Of a stretch of 64,000 bases of DNA, positions 45,739 through 56,902 are shown in pieces (position 1 is the stretch's first letter; the number at the start of each line of letters is the position of its first letter). The DNA is from Volutella citrinella (lineage: Eukaryota; Ascomycota; Sordariomycetes; Hypocreales; Nectriaceae), in contig JAWZSP010000005.1 of assembly GCA_034401135.1 (NCBI GenBank), positions 124,001 to 188,000 of the forward strand. Direction: 5' to 3'. A program made the translations under genes and the position numbers. The notes beneath the pieces are model-generated. The model was not told the DNA's origin and made no database searches. It worked only from the letters and a program-made list of their open reading frames with translations.

Positions 45739-45914
45739 AAAGCTAGGGTATAACACGAAGGATGTTAACAGCTAGGGATCGCATAATTGAGGATTTCAGA
45801 ACTAGCTTTAAAGCACCAAGTCCCTAACCCAGCCGGCCGACTCTGACCCTGACGTAGTATAAAAGCCCTGGGATTATTAACTCAAGTTGAATAATCACCT
45901 CTCTATAGTTATTC

Positions 45915-47898
45915 TTAATAGAGATCCAACTGAGATTCCTCGTTATTAGTGGGCAACAAGATGTCTTGCGCAATAAACCCATAAGACCACCCGCCAGATA
46001 GCTGAAGCCATATTGATTGAATATCAATGGACCTCGCAGAAGTATCTCCAGTCGCAAATTTCACCGAAGCCTGCAGGTTTGGCAGCGAAATAAGCGGCGG
46101 ATATCCATCCCCGGGCTGTGGTCGGAAATCAGTTCCAGAGTCGTCGTCGTCAGAATAGGAAGCGCCTGGTGCATCTGGACTCAAGATCAGTTCATCGACT
46201 TCGCCCAGATAAGCCGCTTTGTAAAGGTCGTGCATGACACGAAGCGCCACAAGCCACTGTTTAGCAGACTTCCATTCCGCTGCCCAAGACGAGATGAGTT
46301 CACGAATCAGGTCCCAATACATTTTGGCTTCATCCTGCGTCTCCTTGTCCGAGTAAGCCTCGTCTTGAGAGTATTGGAGCCATAGTAGCGTGTTTGCAAT
46401 AATGAGGATTGAAGACGCAACCCATGTAGTTTGGAGTAGGTCCCGATCATGGTGTGGCGGAGCGTTCATCAACATTGCCAGCATTTTGCCGAGACCCAAT
46501 GCATTGGTTACACACACGCCAATGAGTGACTCATCTCGGTGCAGGTACGAGAATCCTGCGGCATCGACGGCATCCACAAGGTTCGTGTACATGGTCAGGT
46601 GCGGAAGGTAGCCTTGATGGGCCACACAAGCGGCGCTTCTCAACAAGAAGTGCATAGCAACAAATGACCTGCCTTGGCCGAGATCGCATTGGTTCCGCAG
46701 ATTGTCTGTACTCCAAGTCAAGCTCGAGTGAAGCGAGGCCGTCCACTTGTTCAGCGCGGTATGACGCAGATGGAATAGACTTCTAGAGTCCGAGGGGGGG
46801 AACTCATCGAACCGGCGTCGCGAGTATACAGCAAAGTCGCAGAGGTCACTCCACAGACACACTGATTTTAGAAGAAAAGGAACTAGCCCGACGTCTGAAG
46901 GGCGTTGACTGCCATCGAGCGCCTCCAACGTGATGCCTCTTGATTCCTCCTGGTATGCCAGAGACACATCGGTGCCGGGGACTGCAATAGCCACAGTCTC
47001 GATGGCGATGGTGCGATGCTTGGCCAGAAAATATGCAAGAGCTCTGTCCATTAACAAGCAAGCCCAAAAGGTGCGACGGCGGACTTCCTGTTCTCGCAGG
47101 CCGTGCTTTTGGTGAAAGTCCTTGTTGAGACGCATAATCTCTGCCATGCGAATGGCAGTTCCAGCAAAGAGCCAATGGCGTGATCCGGAATTTGAGACGA
47201 GCTCGGCCTTGGCAAGTACGAGATTAGCTTGAATATTGGCGACTGCAGCTCGCAAATCTGCTCGTTAGCAATACATGCTCATCATGGTACGTGGATACGG
47301 AAGTCGAGGGCGAACGAACCAGTTGGCCTATCCAACGACTCTTTGGCAAGAGGCCGGGCCATGACAAGATGGCGCTTGGACACTTCTCTACCAGATTCCA
47401 GGCCGAAGAAGCCCTGGGACTGGTACGTATCCAGATAGCGGCCGCAGAGAGCGATGATGGCCGCAGCCAGCACAGGCTCCTGGGCACATTTAGCCTCGAA
47501 GTCTGGCCGATGATCAAACGAGCAGAAATCCACCATGAAGTGCCGCTCGAAAAAGACATCAAGGCACGCCTTCAGGGCATTTCCGGTAGCACTGCCGGCG
47601 GGGGGAGTATCATGGCGGCTAGGGCCGCTTGTGGGCATGGGGACATGTGTCGGGTATCTCGGATCGTCGTCCGACTGGGGCGTTGACTGGTGAATTGTTG
47701 GATAATTGCAAGGCAGATTCTTGGCGGCGCATCTCCTGCAACGTGGACGACCCCCGTCACACTTGGACTTGCGCCGACGGCTAATCCGCTGCTGTCAGTA
47801 TGACTCTCGTCGGGAGAACGCCACCGGGTTGTTTACCAGATATCACAGGCTTGCGGCGTCCTTCCGAGCACTCGTCGCGCTGGGCCGTTGGGTGCCAT
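45915..47898 (-). CDS. Zn(II)2Cys6 transcription factor, probable regulator of the amino-sugar cluster
   Basis: Exons 47837-47898, 47299-47780 and 45915-47257 join in frame to 628 codons. The first intron (47781-47836) splits the zinc cluster and restores ACDICRRRKSKCDGGRPRCRRCAAKNLPCNY, a perfect six-cysteine cluster at residues about 18-48. The second intron is only 41 nt. A fungal_trans-type middle region follows (FFERHFMVDFCSF..., FAGTAIRMAEIMRLNKDF, EVRRRTFWACLLMDR), the classic pattern. The acidic stretch SYSDDDDSGTD near residue 560 may serve in activation. It is divergent from the NagB gene over 427 bp, and that shared promoter carries three CGG-N5-CCG sites. This suggests self-regulation and control of the AnmK/MurQ/NagA/NagB genes (inference). 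Confidence 0.87.
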
Positions 47899-47911
47899 GG
47901 TCGCAGACTGG

Positions 47912-47922
47912 CGGGAAATCCG
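47912..47922. promoter_or_regulatory. CGG-N5-CCG palindrome (CGGGAAATCCG)
   Basis: Lies 13 bp upstream of the regulator's ATG. The spacer differs from the ATAAG type, so this is the weakest candidate of the set. Confidence 0.45.
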
Positions 47923-48050
47923 GGAAATGCTACTTCTTTCCGGTTGATGGTGATTGCTTTCTCCCTACGGCTGCCATGATGAAACTGAAGTCGGTGAACG
48001 GCAAGGCTCGGCTTTTGCGATATTTGGTACGGGCCCCACTCATATTCTGC

Positions 48051-48061
48051 CGGATAAGCCG
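48051..48061. promoter_or_regulatory. CGG-N5-CCG palindrome (CGGATAAGCCG)
   Basis: Sequence CGGATAAGCCGAT, 265 bp upstream of the NagB ATG. The 12-bp core recurs in the NagA promoter. Confidence 0.65.
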
Positions 48062-48112
48062 ATGGCCTGTTTCGCTTCAGTGGGTGGCGTTTTGGTTCAT
48101 TGGCCGATTCAT

Positions 48113-48123
48113 CGGAAAAGCCG
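48113..48123. promoter_or_regulatory. CGG-N5-CCG palindrome (CGGAAAAGCCG)
   Basis: Sequence CGGAAAAGCCGAC, 203 bp upstream of the NagB ATG. Its exact 13-bp reverse complement occurs at 52487-52499. Confidence 0.68.
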
Positions 48124-48325
48124 ACTCCCTGAGACCCACACCCAAAGGGATGCCCATACCGTGCCGTCTATTGGTGCCTTGATCGAGCTGCTATCACTGG
48201 TGGCCCATTGGCTCTCAGGAGGAGAGAGGCCTGGACAAGGTCAGACATTAAAGTACGCACTGCCTCCTCGGCTGTCGTCAGCTAGTCACGGGCTTAGGAG
48301 CAACCTAGTAACGACACAGCCCGCC

Positions 48326-49533
48326 ATGAGATTGATTGTTCGCAACGACGCCCAAGCGGCGGCTGATTACCTCGCCCAGTACATCATCAAGAGGATCAGA
48401 GAATTCGACCCCAGCCCATCTCGGCCATTCGTCCTGGGGCTTCCTACTGGCAGCACCCCAATAGATGTATACAAACTCCTTGTCGAAAGCCACAAGGCAG
48501 GGCACGTAAGTCATGATTTCCCTCCTGTTATTGTTGGATCGGCTGCTTATAGCGTTTCTAGGTATCATTTGAGCATGTCATTACTTTCAACATGGTGAGC
48601 TTTTATTTTTATGACACCCTGTTCTGACTGCAGTCTCCTGACTCTGGTTTATTTAACAGGACGAGTACGTCGGACTACCAAGGGACCACGAGCAGAGCTA
48701 CCACTCCTTCATGTGGCGACACTTCTTCTCACATATCAATGTGCGGCCCGAAAATGTACATATTCTCAATGGCAACGCCCCAGACCTCGAGGCTGAATGT
48801 GCTCGATACGAGGAAGCCATTGTTGCAGCAGGGGGAATCCACCTTTTCCTAGCAGGCATCGGCGAGGACGGTCACATTGCCTTCAACGAGCCGGGGTCTA
48901 GCCTGGCCAGCCGGAGCCGAATCAAGACACTTGCCTATGACACAATCTTGGCCAACTCTCGATTTTTCGGGAACCATCTCGACAGCGTGCCCCGAATGGC
49001 ATTGACAGTGGGAGTGCAGACTATTTTGGACGCGCGAGAAGTGGTCGGCTTGGCACTCGGCGCACGCAAAGCCGTTGCGTTGCAAAAGTGCGTGGAGGGA
49101 GGTGTCAATCACATGTGGACGCTGTCGGCTCTCCAACTGCATCGGCACTCCATGATGGTGGCAGATGAGGATGCCACTCTGGAGCTGCAAGTGAAGACCG
49201 TCAAGGTAAGGAATGCCTCACTGAGCATGATTGCGGTGTCCTTCAAGACTGACTCTTGGCTAGTATTTTAAATCCATCGAAAAGATTGCTCAGCAGAATG
49301 GGGTTGAGCAAGCCATACCCAGGAAGCTGCGGTTGCACACAGCGGAGAGACCAGTCAATGGTGTAGTTGTGTTTGATGAGGCTTCACCTCAACACACGTC
49401 CCCCATTGATCTGCTTCAGCCCTTTCTTTTACGGGCAAACAACACAGTGCTCTCGGCCCCATCATCACGTCCTACGACCCCAGAGCCGGCACTCGATAGC
49501 ATGCAGTCTCGCATTACTGCAAACCAGGCATAG
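48326..49533 (+). CDS. nagB: Glucosamine-6-phosphate deaminase (NagB)
   Basis: This enzyme converts glucosamine-6-P to fructose-6-P and ammonium, the last step of amino-sugar catabolism, in the cytosol. Exons 48326-48505, 48562-48597, 48660-49205 and 49264-49533 join to 343 codons. Characteristic parts are [18 protein letters not shown] (phosphate loop), [21 protein letters not shown] (catalytic Asp in DEY), [17 protein letters not shown] (Asp/His/Glu relay) and LALGARKA. The 36-nt second exon is unusually short but contains the conserved [11 protein letters not shown]. The C-terminal extension of about 60 residues ([12 protein letters not shown]...) is Pro/Ser-rich, common in fungal homologues. 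It is divergent from the zinc-cluster regulator; CGG-N5-CCG sites lie in the shared promoter. The symbol is the bacterial family name. Confidence 0.95.
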
Positions 49534-50020
49534 AGGTTTTAGACAGTTTATATAGATATGGCCATCCATCTGTAGTTCATTAACACACATGAGACCAAAG
49601 GATTCGACATGGATGCCGCACTGCATTGAAATACAAATATCTTGATGGGTGTTACCAAGAAGACTTCCGATCCCTTGTGGGCCACTGCGTTGTCAATTCT
49701 CACTCTCAGCCGGTGGATAACTACGTCCTTTGTTCGAAGGCAAGTCTGCTACCCTTTTTTCCTCTCCGTTCTATAGAATATTCGAAGTTCTGGCATGCAA
49801 AGCAAGAACTTACCGTTAAGTTGCCCATGTGACCAAGATTTCCCGGACGTCCTCAACATATTTGCATCTAGCAGTTACTGCTCCAAACAGTACAATATGT
49901 CCTGGGGACTGTAAAGAGTAGATTAACTAGCATTAAGGCTCATGGATCTCGCTAACTAGACAACCATCGCCTTCTACAACCCTCTCAAGCTCTATATACT
50001 TCCTAGCTGTGTTCACCCTC
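49534..50020. other. Intergenic between convergent NagB and MFS genes
   Basis: Contains the 3' flanks only. No coding or RNA feature is seen. Confidence 0.5.
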
Positions 50021-52074
50021 TTACATCTTGTCAATCGAACCTCTTTTCTCACTCTCAGCCTCAATAACGACTTCACCTTTGTGCTCAATATCGGCTTCTT
50101 GTGTCTCAATAGCCTGGGTTCGCTTATCCTGCCACATGACAACACAGATACAAGCGGCAAGGAGGACAGATACCACGACCATTGTAATATTTCCCTTTTG
50201 GAAACCCTGAGAGCAATACATTAGTGACACGTTTCATTCAACTCGAACGTCGAGGCACTCACGGTTGCCGCATCTGTGACAGGGTAGAGGGTGACGCCCC
50301 AAAAGGAGAAAAGTACCGATGAGGCTCCTGGCTTTCTGTTAGAGGTTGCCTTTGCGTTTTGTAACAGTAATGGCTCACCATTCATCGAGTATAAAATAAT
50401 GGCTCGTGCCGCATCGTCTCCACCACGAGCGAGAACCTTGTTGGCCCAAGTAAACACCACTGGCTGAATCATATAGGCAGTTCCAGCCAAATCTTTTCCA
50501 TGTTAACAACGATTCAGGGCCTTGGAAGTCCAGAAACTTACAATAAGCACCCATCTTAGCGCCAGTACCAACAAACTTCCAACAGAGAAGGACCACACAG
50601 GTGATGATCTGTACACCGCAGGCAATGAACCCAAAGGGAGCAATCTTGCCAGTAGCATCGATGGCGACCGATGTGCTCAGTGTAAGTACGATACCTGTCT
50701 CATTAGCATCTTGCGCGGTGTCAAAAGAAAAATATATGGAGATCTTACCAATGGCAGTGATTCCGAGAGGATACGTGTTGTTTTCTGAAACCGTGAACAA
50801 CTTGGACGCCTTCATCCAAAGCACCATGCATGTCTGAGTAGAGTAAGCTTCTAAAGCTCCACCAAGAACCCAAAACATGTTGAAGATCCAGCTACACGGC
50901 CAGCCAGTTAGCGAAACTCAGGTTCTGGTATAGTTTGGCAACTCACAAGTTCGGCGTGAAAATGACTCGCTTGACCAGAGACAGGCCGATTTTGTGACCC
51001 TCTGGGTTTTTGGGCGGTAGACGGGACAACGCCAGTTCTCTCTCATGAGGCTTGAGGTAGAATGCTGTTGTAGTCTCAGGGAGATCGGGGAAGAAGAAAT
51101 AGCCAAACGCAGCGACGGGAAGAGTCACGATGCCACAGATGATGAAAACCTGTGCCAAGCAAGTCAGTCTGGGATAATAATACGGCAAGAGACCAGGCAC
51201 TTACCCAGCGCCAACCAGGAAGGCCTGCCAACCCATTCATCGTTCTCCAAATTGCCGTCATCAAAATGCCTGCAATCTGTCATTTAGAAGCCATTCAGAG
51301 TCGCCAGTGATGTGAGTTTCTTACCGCCAAACATGGTGCCAGCCATTCCCGAGGCCTGGAAAAGGCCGACTCGCTTTCCGACTTCAGGGCCCTTGTACCA
51401 ACTTCCGATTATGTACTGAGTACCGCTGTATGTGGATGCTTCCGCCATGCCCTGGAAAAATCGAACGGCTGCAAGGTGCGAGAAGGAGCTGCAAGCAGCA
51501 CATGTCATGGTGAGCAGAGCCCACACGACTGTCATCAGGGGAAACCAGATTCGAGGCGCAACCTTCTGGATGATGATACCGTGGGGCACTTGTCCGAGGA
51601 TATCTATGTCCTGTTAGTCCCCGAATCAATGATGCGTAGAGACGTGAAACTGACAGCCCAAGGCCAGCATGGTGACCAGCAGGTTGTACTCATTGCCCGT
51701 GAGGCCGATGTCTTCCTTCATTCCAGACACATAGGCATTCCCAAGAACGGCTCGGTCTGCGCATAATATTCCGTTAGTCTCGTGATGTTGGTGGCGGTCG
51801 ATCAAAGTTGGGTTCAAATACCGAGGTAGTTGAAGAAAAAGGCGACACAGCAGTATGTCTGTGGTTGGGAAGATTAGCAACAAGTACAGACACCATTGAC
51901 ATTCGAGTACATGACTTACCAAAATGAAGAAGTCGATTTTTTGCAGCAACTATCGACTCACGTTAGCCTTGCCACGGCCTGTGTTGACGACCAGAGACAG
52001 ACCTTGCGCTCCTCGGGCGAATCTGGTGCCTCGCCCCAGACGGCAACGCGGAGTTTGTGGAGCCTTGCACCCAT
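50021..52074 (-). CDS. MFS transporter of the anion:cation symporter (ACS) family, candidate amino-sugar importer
   Basis: This is a 12-segment MFS carrier related to the Dal5/Fen2/Liz1/Vht1 group of fungal acid and vitamin symporters. The start MGARLHKLRVAVWG joins after EERK (intron with acceptor gtcgatag) to LLQKIDFFILTYC. Further visible parts are NYLDRAVLGNAYVSGM, YILGQVPHGIIIQKVAPRIWFP, RFFQGMAEASTYSGTQYIIGSWYK, LPGWRWVFIICGI and GYFFFPDLPETT, all conserved in ACS carriers. At least eight short introns split the gene; one near 51655 joins LALG to YILGQ. The cytosolic tail is acidic (EADIEHKGEVVIEAESEK). It is flanked by NagB and MurQ genes and shares a promoter with MurQ that contains a cluster-type palindrome, so it may import (anhydro)MurNAc, a lactyl-ether amino sugar with a carboxylate (inference). 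Exact exon borders were not all fixed. Confidence 0.86.
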
Positions 52075-52711
52075 TGCGTGGCAACAGCAGATATTGAATG
52101 AGTGAGTGAGATGGAGCGAGTATTGTCTCCTTGCGCGGTGATGATGGTGAAGGGTCAAAGGGCGCGAGGACCCGGGGGGTTTTATGCCAGGTCCAAGGAA
52201 GTGAGCAAAAGGACTGAGCGCTACCGCATTGAGCTGGCCCCACACACTCTTATCTGGCGTCTGGGGAAACCCCAGTATCTCCCGTCCCCAATCTCCCCGT
52301 ACAGAACCCCAGAAAACCAGTCAAGATGCAGCCAGTTATCTCAACGCCTGGTTGGAGCCGTTCTCTTGCTTGGGTCGCGTGAGGGGAAAATTTGCTAGTG
52401 GATCGAGGTCGAGCCATGGCGTCGGAGACGACCAGTGGCGGATCGGGATAGCCAGTGCCGGGAACACTAGAGATTCCCGTCAAACCGTCGGCTTTTCCGC
52501 TCGGGATATCGGGCATGACGGATGTGCCCTGCCGACAAGTGACCGCAAATGATGTCAGGTCCAGTCTCATCTCCTTTGCCCCTGTGCTTAGTGCCGCTCT
52601 TGCGTAATCTCAGCCGCATTCTTCAAATCTTCTTCAAGGCCCTCTTATCAAAACACTGCTCAAACCCTGGGATAACTATCAGAAGGATCTTTGACCTCAG
52701 CGCCGACAATC
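52075..52711. promoter_or_regulatory. Divergent promoter of the ACS transporter and MurQ genes
   Basis: A 637-bp region with one CGG-N5-CCG site at 52489-52499. A short inverted repeat ggggaaacccc lies near 52262. No exon is recognised. Confidence 0.6.
52489..52499. promoter_or_regulatory. CGG-N5-CCG palindrome (CGGCTTTTCCG)
   Basis: The 13-mer GTCGGCTTTTCCG (52487-52499) is the exact reverse complement of the site at 48113-48125. It lies 213 bp before the MurQ ATG and about 415 bp from the transporter ATG. Confidence 0.66.
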
Positions 52712-54048
52712 ATGCTTCTTCTACCTGTTGGCCATGTGCCGGCTCGCGAGCCTGATTGCAATGGTGACCACGACGGCGGCCTTGTGAACGGTAGTGGCCC
52801 CGCCCCAGAGACTGGCGACCTCAACGTCTCAAAGTTGGATCTGGCGTCCCTGCAAACTGAGCAGAAGAACCCACGGACAAGGGATATTGACCAACTGTCC
52901 ACTCTCGACTTGTGTCGTAAGATGCCTCCCTTGGCGCTGTGGCTATACAATGTGTTGCTGACTTTTATTCTAGGTGTTATCAATGAGGAAGATGCCACTG
53001 TCGCCAAAGCAGTACAAACCTGCTTGCCGCAAATAGCAGAAGCAATTGACGTGATAGTCGACCGCCTTTCCGCTGGTGGTCGCGTTGTGTACACAGGTGC
53101 TGGGACAAGTGGAAGGTAAGAGGCCTCACAACTTCGGTTCCGCAAACAAACAGTATTTGACATCAAGATGTAGGTTGGGTATCCTTGATGCATCCGAAAT
53201 GTGAGTCATCTTTCTTACCTTGACACCCTGGCACCGCTGACCACATAGTATTACAGTCCGCCAACGTTTTCTGCAAACCCTGGGCAGTTCATTGGCTTAA
53301 TCGCAGGCGGGGAGTATGCCATTCGGAATGCTGTGGAGGGCGCCGAGGACTCGGAACAGATGGGGGCCTCTGATCTTGCCAACATCAGCCCGCCACTTGG
53401 GAAGAACGACGTTCTCTTGGGGATTGCCTCGTCGGGGAGAACACCATATGTGCTCGGAGGCCTGAAGCATGGCCGTTCTGTTGGAGCTGCCACCGTGGGC
53501 TTGGCATGTGTCAAGCCTAGTGCTCTTAGCGACATTTGCGACGTCGCCATTGAATGTGTGACTGGCCCTGAGGTTGTCACGGGAAGCACAAGGCTCAAAG
53601 CAGGTACTGCGACCAAGATGGTAACGAAGAACCCGCTTCCGCCCCTGAATCTACGGACCAAGACTGACCCCAGCACTGGCAGATACTGAACATGCTGTCT
53701 ACCGGATCCCAGATTCGCATCGGCAAAACCTTTGGCAACCTGGTAGGGACATTACTCCATCAGCAATCTGATACTTTCAAGACTGCTAATTCGCACCTTG
53801 TACAGATGGTGGATTTACAAATGTCGAATAAAAAACTTCGAGATAGAGCTCATCGGGTAATCCGTTCCGTGGCTCCATCGTCACCAAAGTTTGATATGCA
53901 AGACGAAACAGTCCTCGACAGGATCCTAGACGACTGTCAAGGGAATGTGAAGCTAGGTATCGTGGTAGCGACCTTGGGAATCTCCCCTCAAGATGCTCGA
54001 GCGAGATTAGACGCCGCAAATGGCTCCCTGAAGCGTGCATTGGAATAA
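52712..54048 (+). CDS. murQ: N-acetylmuramic acid-6-phosphate etherase (MurQ-like, SIS domain)
   Basis: This enzyme cleaves the D-lactyl ether of MurNAc-6-P, giving GlcNAc-6-P and D-lactate. Exons 52712-52916, 52974-53115, 53174-53200, 53257-53620, 53683-53742 and 53806-54048 join in frame to 346 codons. The full MurQ signature is present: [84 protein letters not shown] (catalytic Glu region), LLGIASSGRTPYVLGGL, GPEVVTGSTRLKAGTATKM and [27 protein letters not shown]. The C-terminal helical domain is complete (VVATLGISPQDARARLDAANG). About 40 extra residues precede the bacterial-type start. The tiny 27-nt exon 3 encodes part of the substrate loop. Relatives are also called glucokinase-regulator-like, but the EGAED and SGRTPYV motifs favour a true etherase. 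Confidence 0.93.
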
Positions 54049-54339
54049 ACTTGATAGACAAGGCTATAACTTGGCAGGCCACCATGAAAATTTAGAGAAA
54101 AAGGGTGTTTGTTTGCTTTCATAAATTGGTAATGAATACACAGATGAATACAAACATCAACATCGAAACTGTTCTATTACGGCGTCTCTCTGCTCACTCT
54201 GCAAGGCCCGCACGGTGCTTCTCATGATATCGGGCAATCTAGCCTCTGGTCGCTAGTCTACTTAGCCGCAACGCTAGCCCGCCAGTCCCAAAGGGTCGGT
54301 CTAGCGAAGGCCAAAACAAAATTACCGGTATCGTCGCAT

Positions 54340-54350
54340 CGGATTTGCCG
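54340..54350. promoter_or_regulatory. CGG-N5-CCG palindrome (CGGATTTGCCG)
   Basis: Sequence ATCGGATTTGCCGAT, a near-perfect 15-bp inverted repeat 366 bp upstream of the AnmK ATG. Confidence 0.6.
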
Positions 54351-54411
54351 ATGTGGCGTAGAGGATTTCGCAGCTTGAGGACCCGCTTATTCCCCTCATC
54401 ACGCGTGTCGT

Positions 54412-54422
54412 CGGGTTATCCG
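54412..54422. promoter_or_regulatory. CGG-N5-CCG palindrome (CGGGTTATCCG)
   Basis: The reverse complement reads CGGATAACCCGAC, one base from CGGATAAGCCGAC. It lies 294 bp upstream of the AnmK ATG. Confidence 0.6.
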
Positions 54423-54705
54423 CTGCACTCGAACCAGAGTCCGAGGCTAGCACAGCTCCGATCTACGATTTGTCACTAAATGTGCCGCAAGTGACGCGCT
54501 CCCTCTTTCAGCAGCGCACCACAGCAAAGAAGTAGGTATATCTTTTCATTTACCACTGCGGCCCCTTCATCGCAACGCTGCTCTAGACCGTCGTTCTCCG
54601 TCAACACACGGCAAAGGGAACTCTTCAGGTTTCAGTGAAAGCTATATCCGAACTCATTACCAAAATACAGCACATTCCTAGTCGGGGACTTGACATAGAG
54701 AAACA

Positions 54706-56158
54706 ATGGTTACTCTCAATGTACTGGGTTTAAACTGTGGCACAAGCATCGATGGTATGTGTGCCTATCCTCTTTTTGTGAAGAAATGTCTGTTTTGCGA
54801 GCAGCTGGCTCATTACGCCTTAGGAATCGATGTTGCACACTGTCGCATATCATCAGTCGAATCATCAAATGATGTGCGAATTGAACTACTTGGATACACG
54901 GAAGTTGCAGTGGACCCCGATCTTCGTCGTCAGGTCTTGCGTCTCTGCCGGCCTAACCAGGATGAAGCTGCTACTACTATGGCCGAAGTCTGTGACCTCA
55001 ACTTTGCTTTGGGACGTGAATTCTCGCGTGCCATTGAACAGAGTGGCTTTGATCTCGATCAAGTGGATGTGATTGCAAGCCATGGCCAAACACTCTGGCA
55101 CCAGCCGCTCGGCGACAACAGGTCTACGTTACAGATGGCAGAGCCGGCTGTCATCTCTCGCCGGACTGGAAGGTAGGCAAGACGGGTCCCTCAGACGTTT
55201 TACACGCTGACCAGATATCTAGAACTGTTATTAGCAACTTTCGTGTTGCTGAACTTGCAGCAGGGAGACAAGGTGCTCCCCTGGCCGGTTTCTTCGAAGC
55301 TGGCCTTCTTTCAGACCCGGAAAAGACAATCATCAGTCAAAATATTGGAGGCATAGGTAAGCAGGCGCATTCCTTGTGAGCTTGTCCGAGATACTCATCA
55401 AGTCTCCAGGAAATGCAACAGTGCTTGTGGCCAACGACACATCCTCGTCCACGAAGCCTGGAGCGGTTTATCAAGCTTTTGATACAGGCCCAGGCAACGT
55501 CTTCATAGATGCCGCCATGCGCATTCTCACAGACGGGGCTCAGCACTTTGACAGAGACGGTCTTCTCGGTTCCAAGGGAGAGGTACACATTGATCACGAA
55601 CTTGTCAACGAGTACCTGGAATCAGAGCCTTATTTCCAGGTCCAGCCTCCAAAGACAACAGGTCGAGAGCTATTTTCCGACGATGTGGCTCGCCAGCTGG
55701 TAACCAAGATGCATGCCAAGAAACTGTCGTTGGAGGCCATCGTTGCCACCATCACACGAATCACAGCAGAGTCCATTGCCCGCGCATACGAACAGTTTGT
55801 TCTGCCAAAGCTGAAGCAAGGAAGCAATATTGATGAGATATACATCTGCGGCGGAGGAGCTTTCAATCCTAATATCCTAAAACATCTTCAGGCTCGCTTT
55901 CCCCAGTCCAGGGTCCTGCAGCTGAGTGATGCACCTATTAAAGTCGACCCGAGTGCGAAGGAGGCAGTGCTGTTCGCGTTGTTAGGTTTCTTGGGAGTTT
56001 GTGGTCGAACGGTGCCGGTGGCTGCTGACGCCGAGACAACAGTCCCAGCTGTCATGGGAGTGATAACTCCTGGCACAAACTATCGCCAGATCATGCAGAC
56101 AGTGACACAGGACAAGGAGTTCGCCAAAAGTGAACCTCTGGGCCGGGTCCTCATGTAG
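54706..56158 (+). CDS. anmK: 1,6-anhydro-N-acetylmuramic acid kinase (AnmK-like)
   Basis: This ATP-dependent kinase opens the 1,6-anhydro ring of anhydro-MurNAc and yields MurNAc-6-P, the substrate of the adjacent MurQ. Exons 54706-54754, 54824-55172, 55223-55356 and 55410-56158 join in frame to 426 codons. Family motifs in order: GLNCGTSIDGIDVAHCRI (phosphate loop), IASHGQTLWHQP, QMAEPAVISRRTG, FRVAELAAGRQGAPLAGFFE, QNIGGIGNATVL, AFDTGPGNVFIDAAM (catalytic Asp region), and CGGGAFNPNI near the C-terminus. The first element has CGTSIDG where bacteria have SGTSLDG. The C-terminus is about 50 residues longer than in E. coli. It carries no targeting signal, so a cytosolic location is likely. It sits between MurQ and NagA on the same strand. 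Confidence 0.94.
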
Positions 56159-56574
56159 AACAGTCAGTTTTGGATTCAATACATTCCGTTCAAGCAGCAG
56201 CCTCATCTACTACATCAACTGTGACAAAACTATGTGCATTCTTTGCGTACCGATGAAAGCATAGATAACAGAGCATTGCTGCTGCTACAACGCATTCAGT
56301 GTCCGAGGTGCAGATGTGTAGCAGTGAAGGTGTCGCGCTATCCAACTACATCCCAGTAGATTTTAGAGCTCGCACTGAAGATCCTACTGCACAACATTTT
56401 ACCGTCGCACGGAATATTCTGCCTCAAGTCTTGATGGGTGGGTGCAGCATTCATCGGGCATGGATCGGACCATCCGTCTGTCGGAACAGCATCCCGCCTC
56501 AACTTCAACGACGAGGGAAACGGAGCAACAAGCCCAAGATGCGCCCCATAATTGCCCGCCCACACTCCAAACTG

Positions 56575-56585
56575 CGGATAAGCCG
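56575..56585. promoter_or_regulatory. CGG-N5-CCG palindrome (CGGATAAGCCG)
   Basis: Sequence CGGATAAGCCGAC, identical over 12 bp to the site at 48051. It lies 328 bp upstream of the NagA ATG. Confidence 0.68.
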
Positions 56586-56595
56586 ACGAATGCAC

Positions 56596-56615
56596 CGGGA
56601 AACCCGGCCGTTCCG
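56596..56615. promoter_or_regulatory. Two overlapping CGG-N5-CCG matches
   Basis: CGGGAAACCCG (56596-56606) and CGGCCGTTCCG (56605-56615) overlap by two bases, ten bases after the site at 56575. Spacers differ from ATAAG, so affinity may differ. Confidence 0.45.
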
Positions 56616-56902
56616 ATCAAGTTCCGGCCTCTAGCAAAAGCCACATGCAAGGACAGCTGGGTCTGAGTGGTCATTGCCGTACCCTGACAATAGATTCTAG
56701 TAGCGAGTCGATAGCCAAGGATTTACCCTCGTAGGGAATCTTACAGCGGTCTAGACAATAAGAGCAAGATGCTGGGACGCCTTGATTGTGACTTAAAATT
56801 CGTGAAGCTAATGAGCGCCGTTGGGACGAAGCTTGTCGCAGCACCAACTATCTTGAGGCCCAGATCTTCTACTGTTCGACTTTCCGATCTACTTGTATCG
56901 CA

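Larger units (their letters stand above)
47899..48325. promoter_or_regulatory. Divergent promoter of the Zn2Cys6 regulator and NagB genes
   Basis: A 427-bp region with three exact CGG-N5-CCG palindromes (47912, 48051, 48113) and one near-match at about 48008 (reverse complement CGCAAAAGCCGA). No exon is assigned here, although an open frame runs through it on the plus strand without family features. Confidence 0.7.
54049..54705. promoter_or_regulatory. Promoter region of the AnmK gene
   Basis: A 657-bp region between the MurQ stop and the AnmK ATG. It holds two CGG-N5-CCG sites (54340 and 54412). No exon or RNA gene is seen. Confidence 0.62.
56159..56902. promoter_or_regulatory. Promoter region of the NagA gene
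   Basis: A 744-bp region between the AnmK stop and the NagA ATG, with three CGG-N5-CCG sites clustered at 56575-56615. Small open frames on both strands are not supported as genes. Confidence 0.62.
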
